The notes beneath the pieces are model-generated. The model did no database searches, was not told the origin of the DNA, and was given only the letters and a program-made list of their open reading frames with translations. Below are positions 27,890-37,206 of a stretch of DNA of 64,000 nt, one piece after another. Made by a program: the position numbers and the translations under genes. Position 1 is the stretch's first letter, and each line of letters begins with the position of its first letter. Origin of the DNA: Companilactobacillus sp. RD055328 (lineage in GTDB: Bacteria; Bacillota; Bacilli; Lactobacillales; Lactobacillaceae); contig NZ_BQUT01000005.1 of NCBI RefSeq assembly GCF_022835675.1, forward strand, positions 248,001-312,000, in the 5' to 3' direction.

Positions 27890-29203
27890 TTATTTTCTCA
27901 TTCTAGCAATGATCTTAATAGGAGTTCCAGTAAAATCAAACGATTCTCTCAACTGATTGATTAAGAATCTTTCGTATGAAAAATGCAATAATTCAGGATC
28001 ATTAACAAATACGACAAATGTTGGAGGAGCAACTGCAACTTGTGTCATATAATAAATTCGAAGTCTTTTCCCATTGATAATTGGTGTTGGTGCAATTGAA
28101 GTCGCACGCAACAAAATATCATTAAGTAATGAAGACTGAATTCTCATACTTCTATTATCAGCTACTTGATTAACTAATTCAGGGATTTTGTCTAATCTTT
28201 GTTTTTTAGTTGCGGATGTGAAAAGAATTGGTGCGTATGACAAGTACTGAAATTCAGATCTTATCTTATCTTCAAAATTCTTCATAGTCTTATCATCCTT
28301 AGTAAGAGTATCCCACTTATTGACGATAAGAATAACTCCACGGCCTGCATCATGGGCATAACCGGCGACATGTTTATCTTGCTCTCTAATACCTTCTTCA
28401 GCATTAATAACAACACAAACAACATCAGAACGATCAATAGCTCTAAGAGCTCTTAAAACTGAGTATTTTTCAGTGTTTTCATACACTTTACCTTTTTTAC
28501 GGATACCAGCGGTATCAATCATAGTAAATTCTTGATCCAAATTGTCATCAAAGAACTTTGTATCAATAGAATCACGTGTTGTTCCTTCAACATTAGAAAC
28601 GATAACTCGATAATCGCCAAGAATAGAATTAACTAATGAAGACTTACCAACATTAGGACGACCAATAAAACTGAATTTAATACTATCATCAACAATTTCT
28701 TCTACATTCGCTGGGAATTCTTTTACAACATTATCCAATAAATCACCAATACCTGTTCCTTGAACACCAGATACTGGATTTGGCTCTCCAAAGCCAAGTG
28801 AATAGTAATCATATATATCTTGACGTTGTTCTGGATTATCAGCCTTATTAACAGCTAAAACAACTGGTTTATTGGTTTTATAAAGAATCTTAGCAACATC
28901 TTCATCTTCTTTAGTGACACCGGTTCTACTATCGGCAATGAAAATTATAATATCAGCCTCTTCCATCGCAATTTCAGCTTGTTGCTTAATTTGCTCAGAC
29001 ATTGGTTCATTACTTATCTCAATACCACCAGTATCAATTAAGCGGAATTCTTTACCCAACCAAAAAGCACGTGAATATATCCTATCACGTGTTACACCAG
29101 GTGTATCTTCCACAATTGATAATCTTTCATTAATTATTCTATTAAAAATTGTTGATTTACCCACATTAGGGCGACCAACTAGAGCTACTACGGGAACTAC
29201 CAT
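27890..29203 (-). CDS. der: Ribosome-associated GTPase Der (EngA)
   Basis: Der is a tandem-GTPase required for 50S subunit maturation. The 437-aa protein has two complete G domains, each with GRPNVGKS (near residues 10 and 180), DTxG and NKxD (NKADN, NKWDT) motifs. A C-terminal KH-like domain ends in [12 protein letters not shown]. The ATG lies downstream of AAGGAT. It follows rpsA after a terminator, as in many lactobacilli. Confidence 0.96.
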   Translation of the reverse strand: MVVPVVALVGRPNVGKSTIFNRIINERLSIVEDTPGVTRDRIYSRAFWLGKEFRLIDTGGIEISNEPMSEQIKQQAEIAMEEADIIIFIADSRTGVTKEDEDVAKILYKTNKPVVLAVNKADNPEQRQDIYDYYSLGFGEPNPVSGVQGTGIGDLLDNVVKEFPANVEEIVDDSIKFSFIGRPNVGKSSLVNSILGDYRVIVSNVEGTTRDSIDTKFFDDNLDQEFTMIDTAGIRKKGKVYENTEKYSVLRALRAIDRSDVVCVVINAEEGIREQDKHVAGYAHDAGRGVILIVNKWDTLTKDDKTMKNFEDKIRSEFQYLSYAPILFTSATKKQRLDKIPELVNQVADNRSMRIQSSLLNDILLRATSIAPTPIINGKRLRIYYMTQVAVAPPTFVVFVNDPELLHFSYERFLINQLRESFDFTGTPIKIIARMRK

Positions 29204-29224
29204 TTTATTTCATCCTTAATTGCA

Positions 29225-29249
29225 AAAAAGCTGGGATACCCAGCTTTTT
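29225..29249 (-). terminator. Intrinsic terminator after rpsA
   Basis: A strong stem (AAAAAGCTGGG with CCCAGCTTTTT, ATA loop) lies between rpsA and der and is followed by T residues on the minus strand. Confidence 0.88.
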
Positions 29250-29251
29250 CA

Positions 29252-30445
29252 TTATTCTTTATCTTGTTTTACTACATCAGCCAAATTAAATCCGTGACTT
29301 TCTTCTGGCATTTCGAAGTTTTCAATTTCTTCCTTTGGTGATTCATTACTTGGGTTAGGGTTTTCAGTCAATTGTTTAATTGATAGTCCTAATCGTTGTT
29401 TATCAGTATCAAAGTTAATAACTTTAACTTGTACTTCTTCGTTTTCTTTCAAAACATCAGCAGGAACTTTTATATGATTCCATGATATTTCTGAAACATG
29501 TACAAGTCCTTCAATACCAGGAAGAACTTCAACAAAAGCCCCAAAGTCAGTTAGTTTTTTAACTTTACCGTCTAAAACATCTCCAACCTTAAGTTCTTCT
29601 TTTGCCTTATCCCATGGACCAGCTTGAAGTGCTTTAATTGATAGAGAAAGTTTATTTTTTTCTTTATCAAGATTTAAAACTTTAACTTCAACTTTTTGAT
29701 CTACTGATAATACATCAGATGGTTGAGCAATATGTTCATGTGAAATTTCAGAAATATGAACTAATCCATCAATTCCACCAACATCAACAAAAGCACCGAA
29801 GTTAGTTAATCTTCTTACGGTACCTTCAAGAGTATCGCCGGGCAATATCTTGCTGTATACTTCTTCTCTTGCTTTTGCTTGCGTTTCAGCTTCAACAACA
29901 CGATGATTCAATACCAATCGATTTTGAGCTTTATTCAATTCAGAAATTTCAACATTTAAAGTTTGTCCAACGTATGGTTGTAAGTCTTTTACGAAATTAG
30001 TTGAAATTAATGAAGCAGGAATAAATCCACGTAATCCCTTAACGTCAACTAATAATCCATTTTTGACTGTTTGTGTAACTACAACATCAAAACGAGCTTT
30101 GTTATCGAAATCAGTTTCAAGATCTTCCCACACTTTTTGTGCTTCAATGCGTTTTCTTGATAATAAGAAACTACCATTGTCTTTATTTGGGTTCAAACGT
30201 TTAACAACGATCAATTCAATCTTGTCGCCACGTTTAAGTTGTTCTCTTAAATCAACATTTCTGTCATTTGAGAATTCCTTAGCAGTAAGTACTCCTTCAA
30301 ACCCAGTTCCATCAATACCAATAATAGCTTCGCCATCATCAACTATTAATATTTCTCCACTAATTTTGTCACCAATTTCTACTTTACCAAAGTTATCTAA
30401 AGCAGATAAAAGCTCTTGATTCATATCATCTGAAGCATTTGTCAT
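29252..30445 (-). CDS. rpsA: 30S ribosomal protein S1 (short Gram-positive form)
   Basis: This 397-aa RNA-binding protein is made of four S1 domains, each recognisable from repeats such as GDTLEGTVRRLTNFGAFVDV and GDVLDGKVKKLTDFGAFVEV with HISE or HVSE turns. An acidic, Pro/Glu-rich tail follows. The E. coli protein has six domains; the shorter form is normal in Firmicutes, where its role on the ribosome is less essential. ATG is preceded by AGAGGTG. It is downstream of cmk, an arrangement conserved across bacteria. Confidence 0.93.
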   Translation of the reverse strand: MTNASDDMNQELLSALDNFGKVEIGDKISGEILIVDDGEAIIGIDGTGFEGVLTAKEFSNDRNVDLREQLKRGDKIELIVVKRLNPNKDNGSFLLSRKRIEAQKVWEDLETDFDNKARFDVVVTQTVKNGLLVDVKGLRGFIPASLISTNFVKDLQPYVGQTLNVEISELNKAQNRLVLNHRVVEAETQAKAREEVYSKILPGDTLEGTVRRLTNFGAFVDVGGIDGLVHISEISHEHIAQPSDVLSVDQKVEVKVLNLDKEKNKLSLSIKALQAGPWDKAKEELKVGDVLDGKVKKLTDFGAFVEVLPGIEGLVHVSEISWNHIKVPADVLKENEEVQVKVINFDTDKQRLGLSIKQLTENPNPSNESPKEEIENFEMPEESHGFNLADVVKQDKE

Positions 30446-30513
30446 ATTTACACCTCTTTTTACGGTTATACCTATATAATAATTGAATTTTTACTTAAAG
30501 ACTAGCATTTTTT

Positions 30514-31167
30514 CTATTTTTTGATTATGTCAATTACTTTTTGCACAACTTGATCAATTGAAAGACCCGTAGTATCCAACTCAATAGCATCTTTAGCTTT
30601 TTTCAATGGTGATATTTTTCTATGTGAATCTTTGTAATCACGATCTTCTATCTCTTTTTCTAGAGTTTCTAAAGAGACATCAATACCTTTTGATTCATAT
30701 TCTTTAAATCTACGGACTGCTCTTTCATGAACACTAGCAATCATGAATATTTTGACTTCAGCATTTGGTAAAACAGTTGTTCCAATATCACGTCCATCCA
30801 TAACTACATCGCCTTCTTGTGCTATACGACGTTGTTCTTCAACTAATCGTTCACGAACAATTGGTAAGGCAGAAACTTCAGAAACATTATTTGTGATTTC
30901 TACAGTTCTTATTTCTTCAGAAACATCTTGATCATTTATAAAAACTCGTTGCCCTTCGACACTATTTTTGAAACTTATTTTAAATTTATCCATTAATAAC
31001 AATATATTTTCTTCATCATTATATTTTACGTTATTAAGCTTGGCCATTAATGTAACAGCTCTATACATTGCACCTGTGTCACTATAAATAAAATTCAATT
31101 CTTTAGCGATTAGTTTTGCGATTGTACTTTTACCTGCTGATGCAGGCCCATCAATTGCAATTTGCAT
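30514..31167 (-). CDS. cmk: Cytidylate kinase
   Basis: Cmk phosphorylates CMP and dCMP to diphosphates with ATP. The 217-aa protein begins [20 protein letters not shown] with the P-loop. It carries [13 protein letters not shown] with the NMP-binding residues, [14 protein letters not shown], and the lid region around [16 protein letters not shown]. The cmk-rpsA neighbourhood is typical. The start ATG has an AAGG ribosome site. Confidence 0.96.
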   Translation of the reverse strand: MQIAIDGPASAGKSTIAKLIAKELNFIYSDTGAMYRAVTLMAKLNNVKYNDEENILLLMDKFKISFKNSVEGQRVFINDQDVSEEIRTVEITNNVSEVSALPIVRERLVEEQRRIAQEGDVVMDGRDIGTTVLPNAEVKIFMIASVHERAVRRFKEYESKGIDVSLETLEKEIEDRDYKDSHRKISPLKKAKDAIELDTTGLSIDQVVQKVIDIIKK

Positions 31168-31217
31168 ATTTAACCTTACCTCGACTATCTATTAATCTTA
31201 ATTTTGGCCATAAAAAA

Positions 31218-31236
31218 AAGCGAAAATCATTCGCTT
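31218..31236 (-). terminator. Intrinsic terminator after the LysM protein gene
   Basis: A 7-bp stem (AAGCGAA with TTCGCTT, 5-nt loop) is followed by eight T on the minus strand. Confidence 0.8.
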
Positions 31237-31247
31237 CTTATTTTACA

Positions 31248-31970
31248 TTATTTTACTCTTAAACGCATTCCCGGTGTTAAAACTGTTCCAGGTTGTAGTC
31301 CATTAAGTGCATATAGCTCTTCGGTACTCAAATTATGGTTATACGCAATACGGAAAGGATTGTCACCTTGTACTACTGTATAATATCCTGAATCATCTGC
31401 AGCTTGCTTAGCTGCAGCGGCATCATCTGCTGCCTTTTGATCTGCTGCTTCTTGTGCAGCTTTTTCTTCAGCGGCTTTTTTTTCTGCTGCTTCTTGTGCA
31501 GCTTTTTGCTCAGCAGCTTTTTTTGTTGCTTCATCACTACTATCTTTTTTTGTAGATTTAGATTTTTTTGAAGTTTTCTTTTTTGAAGATTTTTTACTAT
31601 CTGATTTGTCAGATTTACTTTTGTTACCTGCGTTAGCAACTATTTCATTATTACCGTTGCCATTATTATTAGGATGGAAATTAGCATCAACTACCCAATT
31701 AATTACTGGAGCTAACATTAATAGTACCAATGCAGCAAATAGCGCTACAACAAGTGTTCTGACACCACGTTTCTTCTTGTTTTTAGCAACTCTAGAAGGT
31801 TTGCCCTCTTCATTTAAATCATCTTCAAATTGCTTATTCCAGGGTTTATTCTCTTCAGTTAAGTTTAATTTTTCTAAATCCTCAGGAAGTACTGAGCCGT
31901 TTAGTCCTACAACTGAATCAGGTAAATCTGGCATTTTTTTCTTTAAATCAGAGTCATTTTTTTCGGTCAA
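31248..31970 (-). CDS. Membrane-anchored LysM-domain protein
   Basis: This 240-aa protein has a charged cytosolic N-terminus (about 65 residues). One transmembrane helix (about 70-95, LVVALFAALVLLMLAPVINW) follows, then a long Lys/Ser then Ala/Glu/Lys-rich spacer (about 115-190). A single C-terminal LysM domain (YYTVVQGDNPFRIAYNHNL onwards) binds peptidoglycan. The topology is cytosol-membrane-wall. The start is a TTG at 31970, supported by AGGAGG eight bases away. It precedes cmk, and its spacer suggests it reaches into the wall. No enzymatic domain is visible. Confidence 0.88.
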   Translation of the reverse strand: MTEKNDSDLKKKMPDLPDSVVGLNGSVLPEDLEKLNLTEENKPWNKQFEDDLNEEGKPSRVAKNKKKRGVRTLVVALFAALVLLMLAPVINWVVDANFHPNNNGNGNNEIVANAGNKSKSDKSDSKKSSKKKTSKKSKSTKKDSSDEATKKAAEQKAAQEAAEKKAAEEKAAQEAADQKAADDAAAAKQAADDSGYYTVVQGDNPFRIAYNHNLSTEELYALNGLQPGTVLTPGMRLRVK

Positions 31971-32059
31971 AATATGGCCCTCCTGTCTTAATATTACACT
32001 AGAATATCATACAAACATTAAGAAAGAATTAAGGAGTACTAAAGAAAAACAAAATATAA

Positions 32060-32614
32060 TTAAATTTCGTTTTTCTTCAAATAATCTTTCATACGATTAT
32101 AGACAATCATACTAATAATCATCACTAAACTACCTTTAATTAAATTGAATGGAATAACAATCGTTAAAATATATTTCATTAGTGGCATACCAATTTTCAT
32201 ATCTGCCAGAATCATATAAGCTGGCATTAAGAAAAAGTAGTTAACTAATGCTGAAATTATAGTTAAAGAAAAAACACTAATAATTATTTTTAAAAAGACA
32301 TTTTTATTTTTAAGTAATACTGCTGGTAGCATAACAGCAATACTTCCAATAAACCCAGCAAAATTGCCAATCAATCCAATTAATCCACTACCTTTTAATA
32401 TCCAATTAACAATTGAGCGAATAAAAGCAATTAGTATTCCGGCAACTGGTCCGAATGTTGTTCCACCGATAATTGTAACAACATCGCTTAAATCAACTTT
32501 TAAAAAAGGTGCCATCGGTAATATTGGAAACTCAAAAAACATTACTAATGTAGCTAAGGCTCCTAAGACAGCAATATAAATAATGACACGCGTCGAAAGA
32601 AATTTCTTTTCCAT
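32060..32614 (-). CDS. ribU: Riboflavin ECF transporter S component
   Basis: RibU is the substrate-binding membrane subunit that pairs with the shared ECF module (EcfA1-A2-T, not in this window) to import riboflavin. The 184-aa protein has about six hydrophobic helices and the family's LGALATLVMFFEFPILP and KVDLSDVVTIIGG segments. The true start is the ATG at 32614 (MEKKFLST); the frame continues upstream into the riboswitch. The FMN riboswitch just upstream makes the assignment secure. Confidence 0.95.
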   Translation of the reverse strand: MEKKFLSTRVIIYIAVLGALATLVMFFEFPILPMAPFLKVDLSDVVTIIGGTTFGPVAGILIAFIRSIVNWILKGSGLIGLIGNFAGFIGSIAVMLPAVLLKNKNVFLKIIISVFSLTIISALVNYFFLMPAYMILADMKIGMPLMKYILTIVIPFNLIKGSLVMIISMIVYNRMKDYLKKNEI

Positions 32615-32678
32615 AATATAATAGTCCCAACCTTTCGTTGGCTTCCTAAGAAAAAAGAAATCTATTTTTGTTGTACAC

Positions 32679-32704
32679 AAAAAACAGGTCTCTCAACTTG
32701 TTTT
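32679..32704 (-). terminator. Riboswitch expression-platform terminator
   Basis: Directly after the aptamer the minus-strand RNA can pair AAAACAAGT with ACCTGTTTT (one mismatch) and then runs into T residues. This is the usual FMN-controlled transcription terminator. Confidence 0.7.
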
Positions 32705-32806
32705 CTTCCATCTAGACTTTAACTATCGGTCTTGGAGTTTCACCAAGTCAACCATTACTGGGTCGCGGACTATCACCGCCGGTCGGGAATTACACCCTGC
32801 CCTGAA
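32701..32806 (-). promoter_or_regulatory. FMN riboswitch (RFN element)
   Basis: The minus strand carries the conserved RFN core in order: CAGGGCAGGGTG, ATTCCCGACCGGCGGTGA, TAGTCCGCGACC, GTTGACTTGGTGAAACTCCA, AGACCGATAGTTAAAGTC and GATGGAAGAAA. It precedes ribU and ends at a terminator hairpin, so FMN should switch ribU transcription off. It begins only about 12 bases after the rluB stop, so a dedicated promoter would have to lie in the 3' end of rluB. A weak TTTACT/TAATAA pair is present there. Confidence 0.95.
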
Positions 32807-32818
32807 AACCAACTATTA

Positions 32819-33547
32819 TTATTTTTTATTTTTTAGAAGTAAACTCACTTCTGTTGATCCCAAATCACGATACTCCCCAGAAGTCATTCCGTCAAGAGTT
32901 AAGAACCCATATCGTTCACGGGATAGCTTATCTACTTGATAGCCAATTGTTGAAAACATATCTTTAACTTGATGGTTATGTCCTTCATGAATAGTAATTC
33001 TAACTATTGCTTTGTTTTTAACTCTATCTTCTGACATAATCTTGACTTTGGCTGGAGATACTCGATAGTCTTTAACTTTCAAGCCACCTTTTTCAAGCTT
33101 AGCTAGATCTTCACGTTTTGGAATCCCATTAAGCTTAGCAATATAAGTTTTATCAACTTTGTATTTTGGATGCATTAATCTATTAGCGAAATCGCCATCA
33201 TTTGTCAGAATCAATAAGCCAGAAGTATCATAATCTAAACGACCAACAGGATAAACACGTTCATCAATATCCTTGATATAGTCAGTTACCACTTTACGAC
33301 CTTTTTCATCTTTAACAGAAGAAATAACTCCACGAGGTTTATAGAATAATATATATCTTTTTTCTTCTTGATGGATTAACTTATTAGAAACTTTGATTTT
33401 ATCTTTCGGTTCTACTTTATATCCTAATTCGGTAATTACAGTACCGTTAACAGTAACTTCTCCCATTGTAATCAGTTCTTCTGATTTACGACGTGAAGCG
33501 ACACCGGCATTAGCCATTACTTTTTGAAGACGTTGCTTTTCAGCCAT
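32819..33547 (-). CDS. rluB: 23S rRNA pseudouridine synthase B
   Basis: This 242-aa RNA-modifying enzyme of the RsuA/RluB family has an N-terminal S4 RNA-binding domain (LQKVMANAGVASRRKSEELI). The catalytic domain contains the Asp-bearing motif VGRLDYDTSGLLILTNDGDFA. B. subtilis RluB modifies U2633 of 23S rRNA, and the same target is inferred. The ATG at 33547 has AGGA well placed and overlaps the scpB stop by eight bases; an upstream in-frame ATG is less well placed. Confidence 0.92.
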   Translation of the reverse strand: MAEKQRLQKVMANAGVASRRKSEELITMGEVTVNGTVITELGYKVEPKDKIKVSNKLIHQEEKRYILFYKPRGVISSVKDEKGRKVVTDYIKDIDERVYPVGRLDYDTSGLLILTNDGDFANRLMHPKYKVDKTYIAKLNGIPKREDLAKLEKGGLKVKDYRVSPAKVKIMSEDRVKNKAIVRITIHEGHNHQVKDMFSTIGYQVDKLSRERYGFLTLDGMTSGEYRDLGSTEVSLLLKNKK

Positions 33548-34136
33548 TGTTTTCCTCATTATTTTCTAATTTTTCAAATTTACTATAAAACAAATCTAAA
33601 TTACCATCTTTATCCAGTTCACTATCTTCAAATTCTGAGATATCTGGTAATTCTTTTAATGTTTTTAAACCAAAATAGTCCAGGAACTGCTCAGTTGTCG
33701 CATATATTATTGGCTTACCTGGGACATTCTTTCTACCATTTTCTTTTACTAACTGACGAACAATTAACGTTTGTAGTGTACCAGAGCTTTGAACCCCACG
33801 AATTTCGTCAATTTCAACACGTGTTACAGGTTGTTTATAAGCAATAATTGATAATACTTCTAAAGCGGCCTGACTAAGAGTTGTTGATAAACCACTCTTG
33901 AAATAACGGTTCAATAAAGATCCAAATTGTGGTTTCGTAACTAATTTATAAATATCATCAAACTGACTAATTATAAGTCCACTTTGTTCATCTGCTTCAA
34001 GATTTATCTTTAATTCATCTAATGATTGACGCAATGCAGACTTAGAAATTTCAAGTAACTCCGCCATAATTCCTAATTCTAATCCTTGATCTCCACTAGT
34101 ATATAAAAGCGCCATTATTTCAGCTTGATACTGCAT
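33540..34136 (-). CDS. scpB: Segregation and condensation protein B
   Basis: ScpB is the winged-helix kite subunit of the Smc-ScpA-ScpB condensin, which compacts and separates chromosomes. The 198-aa protein shows LYTSGDQGLELGIMAELL and the second winged-helix with LSQAALEVLSIIAYKQPVTRVEIDEIRGV, a hallmark of ScpB. An acidic tail follows. It overlaps scpA by 17 bases and rluB by eight, so all three are translationally coupled. Confidence 0.95.
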   Translation of the reverse strand: MQYQAEIMALLYTSGDQGLELGIMAELLEISKSALRQSLDELKINLEADEQSGLIISQFDDIYKLVTKPQFGSLLNRYFKSGLSTTLSQAALEVLSIIAYKQPVTRVEIDEIRGVQSSGTLQTLIVRQLVKENGRKNVPGKPIIYATTEQFLDYFGLKTLKELPDISEFEDSELDKDGNLDLFYSKFEKLENNEENNG

Positions 34137-34872
34137 CTGAATTTCCCCTTAAAATTACTAACAAATCACTATCAAATGATTCTTGTTCACAACTAACTTC
34201 TTTACTTTTCATCAATTCTAATGTTGCCATGAATGTTGTTACAACCTCATCAATAGAATTCTTATTAATTAATAAATCTCTAAACGATTTAGTTTTTTTA
34301 TCACCTTGTTTTAGACGATCCAAAATATTGAATTGTGCTTCTTCTATTGATAATGACTCATTTTCAACTGTTTCTGTAATTGGCTTACGTTGTTCTTGAC
34401 GGTTCAAAATATCTGCCATTGTAAATGCTAAATCACTAGCTAGAACTGAGTTTGGTTGCAAGAAAGGTTTGATATCAGTATCAGGAATACTAATTTCTTT
34501 CGAAAACGACTGTCTACGACCTGTTTCACGGTCTTCAAAGTACTTACTAGCCTTTTTAAAAGTTTGATAAGTTAATAATTGAGCAACCAAATCATCACGT
34601 GGATCACCAACTTCTTCAGGTTCATCATCATCAAAATTAGTCATTGGCAGTAATAATTTACTTTTGATAGACATTAGAGTTGATGCCATAACCAGATAGT
34701 CACCAGCGATATCTAGTTGCAATTTCTTAGAATTATCCAAGAAACTAATATATTGGCTAGTAACTTCTGATATAGGAATATCATAAATATCAATTTTTGA
34801 CTGTTTAATTAAATGTAATAATAAATCTAACGGACCTTCAAAATCCGTTAATATAATTTTCAGCTCATCCAT
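34120..34872 (-). CDS. scpA: Segregation and condensation protein A
   Basis: ScpA is the kleisin that closes the Smc ring. The 250-aa protein has the N-terminal helical Smc-neck-binding motif FEGPLDLLLHLIKQSKIDIYDIPISE, an acidic middle that binds ScpB, and a C-terminal winged helix near TFMATLELMKSKEVSCEQ. It overlaps ribT by eight bases and scpB by 17. The scpA-scpB-rluB order is general in Firmicutes. Confidence 0.95.
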   Translation of the reverse strand: MDELKIILTDFEGPLDLLLHLIKQSKIDIYDIPISEVTSQYISFLDNSKKLQLDIAGDYLVMASTLMSIKSKLLLPMTNFDDDEPEEVGDPRDDLVAQLLTYQTFKKASKYFEDRETGRRQSFSKEISIPDTDIKPFLQPNSVLASDLAFTMADILNRQEQRKPITETVENESLSIEEAQFNILDRLKQGDKKTKSFRDLLINKNSIDEVVTTFMATLELMKSKEVSCEQESFDSDLLVILRGNSDAVSS

Positions 34873-35242
34873 TATTTTTTCCCGTTAATTCTCGATCACG
34901 TTTCCAACTATTAGTCATTCTTGATAACTCTATCGAAGAAAGTATGTGTTTATTTTTATTAGTATTTTGTAAATCATCAAAAATACGATAGATATTTTTA
35001 CCAGTTCTATATGCCGGATTTAAACAAAGATATCTAACATACACGAAATCTTCACCAATATCAGTAGCAATAATACCAATAAAATCACGTTCAGGTCCAC
35101 GCTTATATAAATATAATTGATGTTTGGGTGTTTGTAATAAGCGCAATTCATCAGTTAAAAAATCAACATCTTTTAATTCTTTGCGATATGACAAAAATCC
35201 CATGGTGATTTTTTTATATTCTTCACTGTATGGTATTAGCAT
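34865..35242 (-). CDS. ribT: GNAT-family acetyltransferase RibT
   Basis: This 125-aa GNAT-fold protein matches B. subtilis RibT in length and in the pattern MLIPYSEEYKKITMGFLSYR. It also has a FIGIIATDIGEDFVYVRYLCLNP stretch corresponding to the acetyl-CoA strand region. RibT lies in the riboflavin operon of B. subtilis, but its substrate is unknown. The frame extends upstream into xerD; I take the ATG at 35242, with GGAAGG ahead of it, which falls after the xerD stop. It is translationally linked to scpA. Confidence 0.85.
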   Translation of the reverse strand: MLIPYSEEYKKITMGFLSYRKELKDVDFLTDELRLLQTPKHQLYLYKRGPERDFIGIIATDIGEDFVYVRYLCLNPAYRTGKNIYRIFDDLQNTNKNKHILSSIELSRMTNSWKRDRELTGKNNG

Positions 35243-35255
35243 ATATACTACCTTC

Positions 35256-36158
35256 CTAAGATCTTGGATGAGATTTATTATACACATCACGTAATCGTTG
35301 CTTTGTTATGTGCGTGTAAATTTGAGTTGTTGAGATGTCAGAATGTCCCAGAAGCTCTTGAACAACACGCAAATCTGCTCCATTTTCTAATAAATGTGTA
35401 GCAAATGAGTGTCGTAAAGTATGTGGAGTAACATCCTTATCAATTCCAAGTTCTAAAATATATCCTTTAATCATGCGCCATATAGATTGACGCGTTAATC
35501 TTTTACCGCGAAAGTTTAAAAATACGGAATTATTATTTCCATACAAGTTAATTTGCGGGTTGCGAACTTCATTAATGTATCTAATAATCCATTTAGAAGC
35601 GGTATCACCAATTGGTATAAGACGTTCTTTATCACCTTTACCAATTGTTTTAATCAAGCCAATATCTAAATGCAAATCATCCATATTAAGATTAATCAGT
35701 TCCGACACACGCAAACCCGTAGCATACATCGTTTCTAAAATAGCACGATCTCTTATTCCCAATGATTTTTCAACATCTGGAGCTTCAATTATACTATCAA
35801 CTTCAGCCATTGATAATGCTACTGGTAAATGAATACCTTTTTTAGGAGAGTCCATATCTAACATCGGGTCAGTAGAAATATAATGCCCATGCATTAACCA
35901 CTGATAGAATTTCCTAAGAGAAGAGAACATTCTTAAAATCGAATTTTCTGCCTTATTAGACTTTTTTAAATCGGTAAAAAAATCTAAAACTTCACGTCTA
36001 TCTTCAGGGAAAAAATCCAAATTAGACTCATTAATAAATTGAGCAAACTCACTGATGTCCTGTTTATACGATGTAATTGTATTCTTAGATAATCCACGGT
36101 CCAATCTTAAGTAACGAGCATAGTCATTTATCAAATCCGTCATTTTAGACTGTGTCAT
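35256..36158 (-). CDS. xerD: Tyrosine recombinase XerD
   Basis: XerD is the partner of XerC in chromosome dimer resolution. The 300-aa protein has the core-binding domain (INDYARYLRLDRGLSKNTITSY) and catalytic residues in TGLRVSEL, HTLRHSFATHLL, LGHSDIS and STTQIYTHI. The location beside scpAB is typical of xerD rather than a mobile integrase. The xerC copy lies about 23 kb away in the same window. Confidence 0.94.
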   Translation of the reverse strand: MTQSKMTDLINDYARYLRLDRGLSKNTITSYKQDISEFAQFINESNLDFFPEDRREVLDFFTDLKKSNKAENSILRMFSSLRKFYQWLMHGHYISTDPMLDMDSPKKGIHLPVALSMAEVDSIIEAPDVEKSLGIRDRAILETMYATGLRVSELINLNMDDLHLDIGLIKTIGKGDKERLIPIGDTASKWIIRYINEVRNPQINLYGNNNSVFLNFRGKRLTRQSIWRMIKGYILELGIDKDVTPHTLRHSFATHLLENGADLRVVQELLGHSDISTTQIYTHITKQRLRDVYNKSHPRS

Positions 36159-36178
36159 AACTATACCCTCTCCTTAGA

Positions 36179-37060
36179 TCAGTCTTCTTTTTTTGGTTCT
36201 TCTTTAATTAAAACCGTAAATCCATTTTCTTGCTTGATATATCGATTCTTTAATAGATTACCAAGAGCTTTTTTGAAACTCCCTTTACTTATACCAAAAT
36301 ATTCCATTATATCCTCTGGAGTACTTTTATCAGTATAAGGTATTTTCTTGTCTTGAGAATGTTCAAGTACAGTCATTATCATTTGAGCATCATCACTTAT
36401 TTCTTCATAAGCAAATGGTTTCATCGATATATTATAACGGTAATGGCTAGTTCCAATAGTTCTACCTTTGATGCGCTGACCAACTCTTAATGTTCCAATA
36501 GATTCAGATGGATGAATAAATCCAAGATAGAAATCGTCCGTCAAAACAAAACTGCCGGATAAGCGATTGGCAATTATTTGCCCTTCAATGAAGCGATTCT
36601 TATCGTTTTCAGGTGCTGTTCTTACTAATTGATCAATCAAATCAATATCTGCCGGTTTTGCCCACATACGTTGTTTATTGTCATTAATAATTTTGACCAT
36701 CAAAACATCGTCTTTTTTTGGCCATTCATATTTATCTAGTGGTAAATCATCAAGAGAAACTACAATATCTTTGTCAGGTAATCCGATATCGACAAAAACA
36801 CCTAAGTCTCTTCTTACATCAACTACTGTTCCTTTACCGTACATACCTATTTGTACTTCTGGTAATTTAGTAGTGATAATATTTTTATGTTCTTTATTTT
36901 CATAGACAAAACCTGTTACTAGATCATCATTAATTAAATCATCTTGTATTTCCGTTTTATCTAGTTCGAAAGTAATTCCATTTACTTGCACGAAATAACT
37001 CTCGTTATTTTGATCGGTAATTTTGCCTTCGTAAGTAGTTCCATAATTTATAGTTGTCAT
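36179..37060 (-). CDS. cvfB: S1-domain RNA-binding protein CvfB
   Basis: CvfB is an RNA-binding protein that affects virulence gene expression in Staphylococcus aureus. The 293-aa protein fits the family layout: S1-like domains in tandem (including YGKGTVVDVRRDLGVFVDIGL) followed by a C-terminal winged helix (TPEDIMEYFGISKGSFKKALGNLLKN). It heads the operon cvfB-xerD-ribT-scpA-scpB-rluB, with its own promoter about 45 bases upstream. Its target RNAs in this organism are unknown. Confidence 0.9.
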   Translation of the reverse strand: MTTINYGTTYEGKITDQNNESYFVQVNGITFELDKTEIQDDLINDDLVTGFVYENKEHKNIITTKLPEVQIGMYGKGTVVDVRRDLGVFVDIGLPDKDIVVSLDDLPLDKYEWPKKDDVLMVKIINDNKQRMWAKPADIDLIDQLVRTAPENDKNRFIEGQIIANRLSGSFVLTDDFYLGFIHPSESIGTLRVGQRIKGRTIGTSHYRYNISMKPFAYEEISDDAQMIMTVLEHSQDKKIPYTDKSTPEDIMEYFGISKGSFKKALGNLLKNRYIKQENGFTVLIKEEPKKED

Positions 37061-37100
37061 ATTTCTCCTAAATTAAAACAGTTAATTAGCTATCTACACT

Positions 37101-37128
37101 ATTGTACCAAATACAAGTCCAACAGTAA
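37101..37128 (-). promoter_or_regulatory. Promoter of the cvfB-xerD-scpAB operon
   Basis: On the minus strand -35 TTACTG (37123-37128) and -10 TACAAT (37101-37106) are 16 bases apart, between the pyk terminator and the cvfB start. Confidence 0.55.
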
Positions 37129-37162
37129 CGTTTGGTTACATAAAATTATAATTTTTCGAATC

Positions 37163-37195
37163 AAAAAAGTTGAAGGATATTCCTTCAACTTTTTT
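37163..37195 (-). terminator. Intrinsic terminator after pyk
   Basis: A strong 15-bp stem (AAAAAAGTTGAAGGA with TCCTTCAACTTTTTT, TAT loop) lies just beyond the pyk stop. Confidence 0.9.
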
Positions 37196-37206
37196 ATTAT
37201 TTTTTA

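Noticed and set aside
31606-32115. A 169-codon plus-strand frame overlapping the LysM protein gene and ribU
   Set aside because: It is largely antisense to the low-complexity spacer of the LysM protein and crosses an intergenic region; it has no start signals and no family resemblance.
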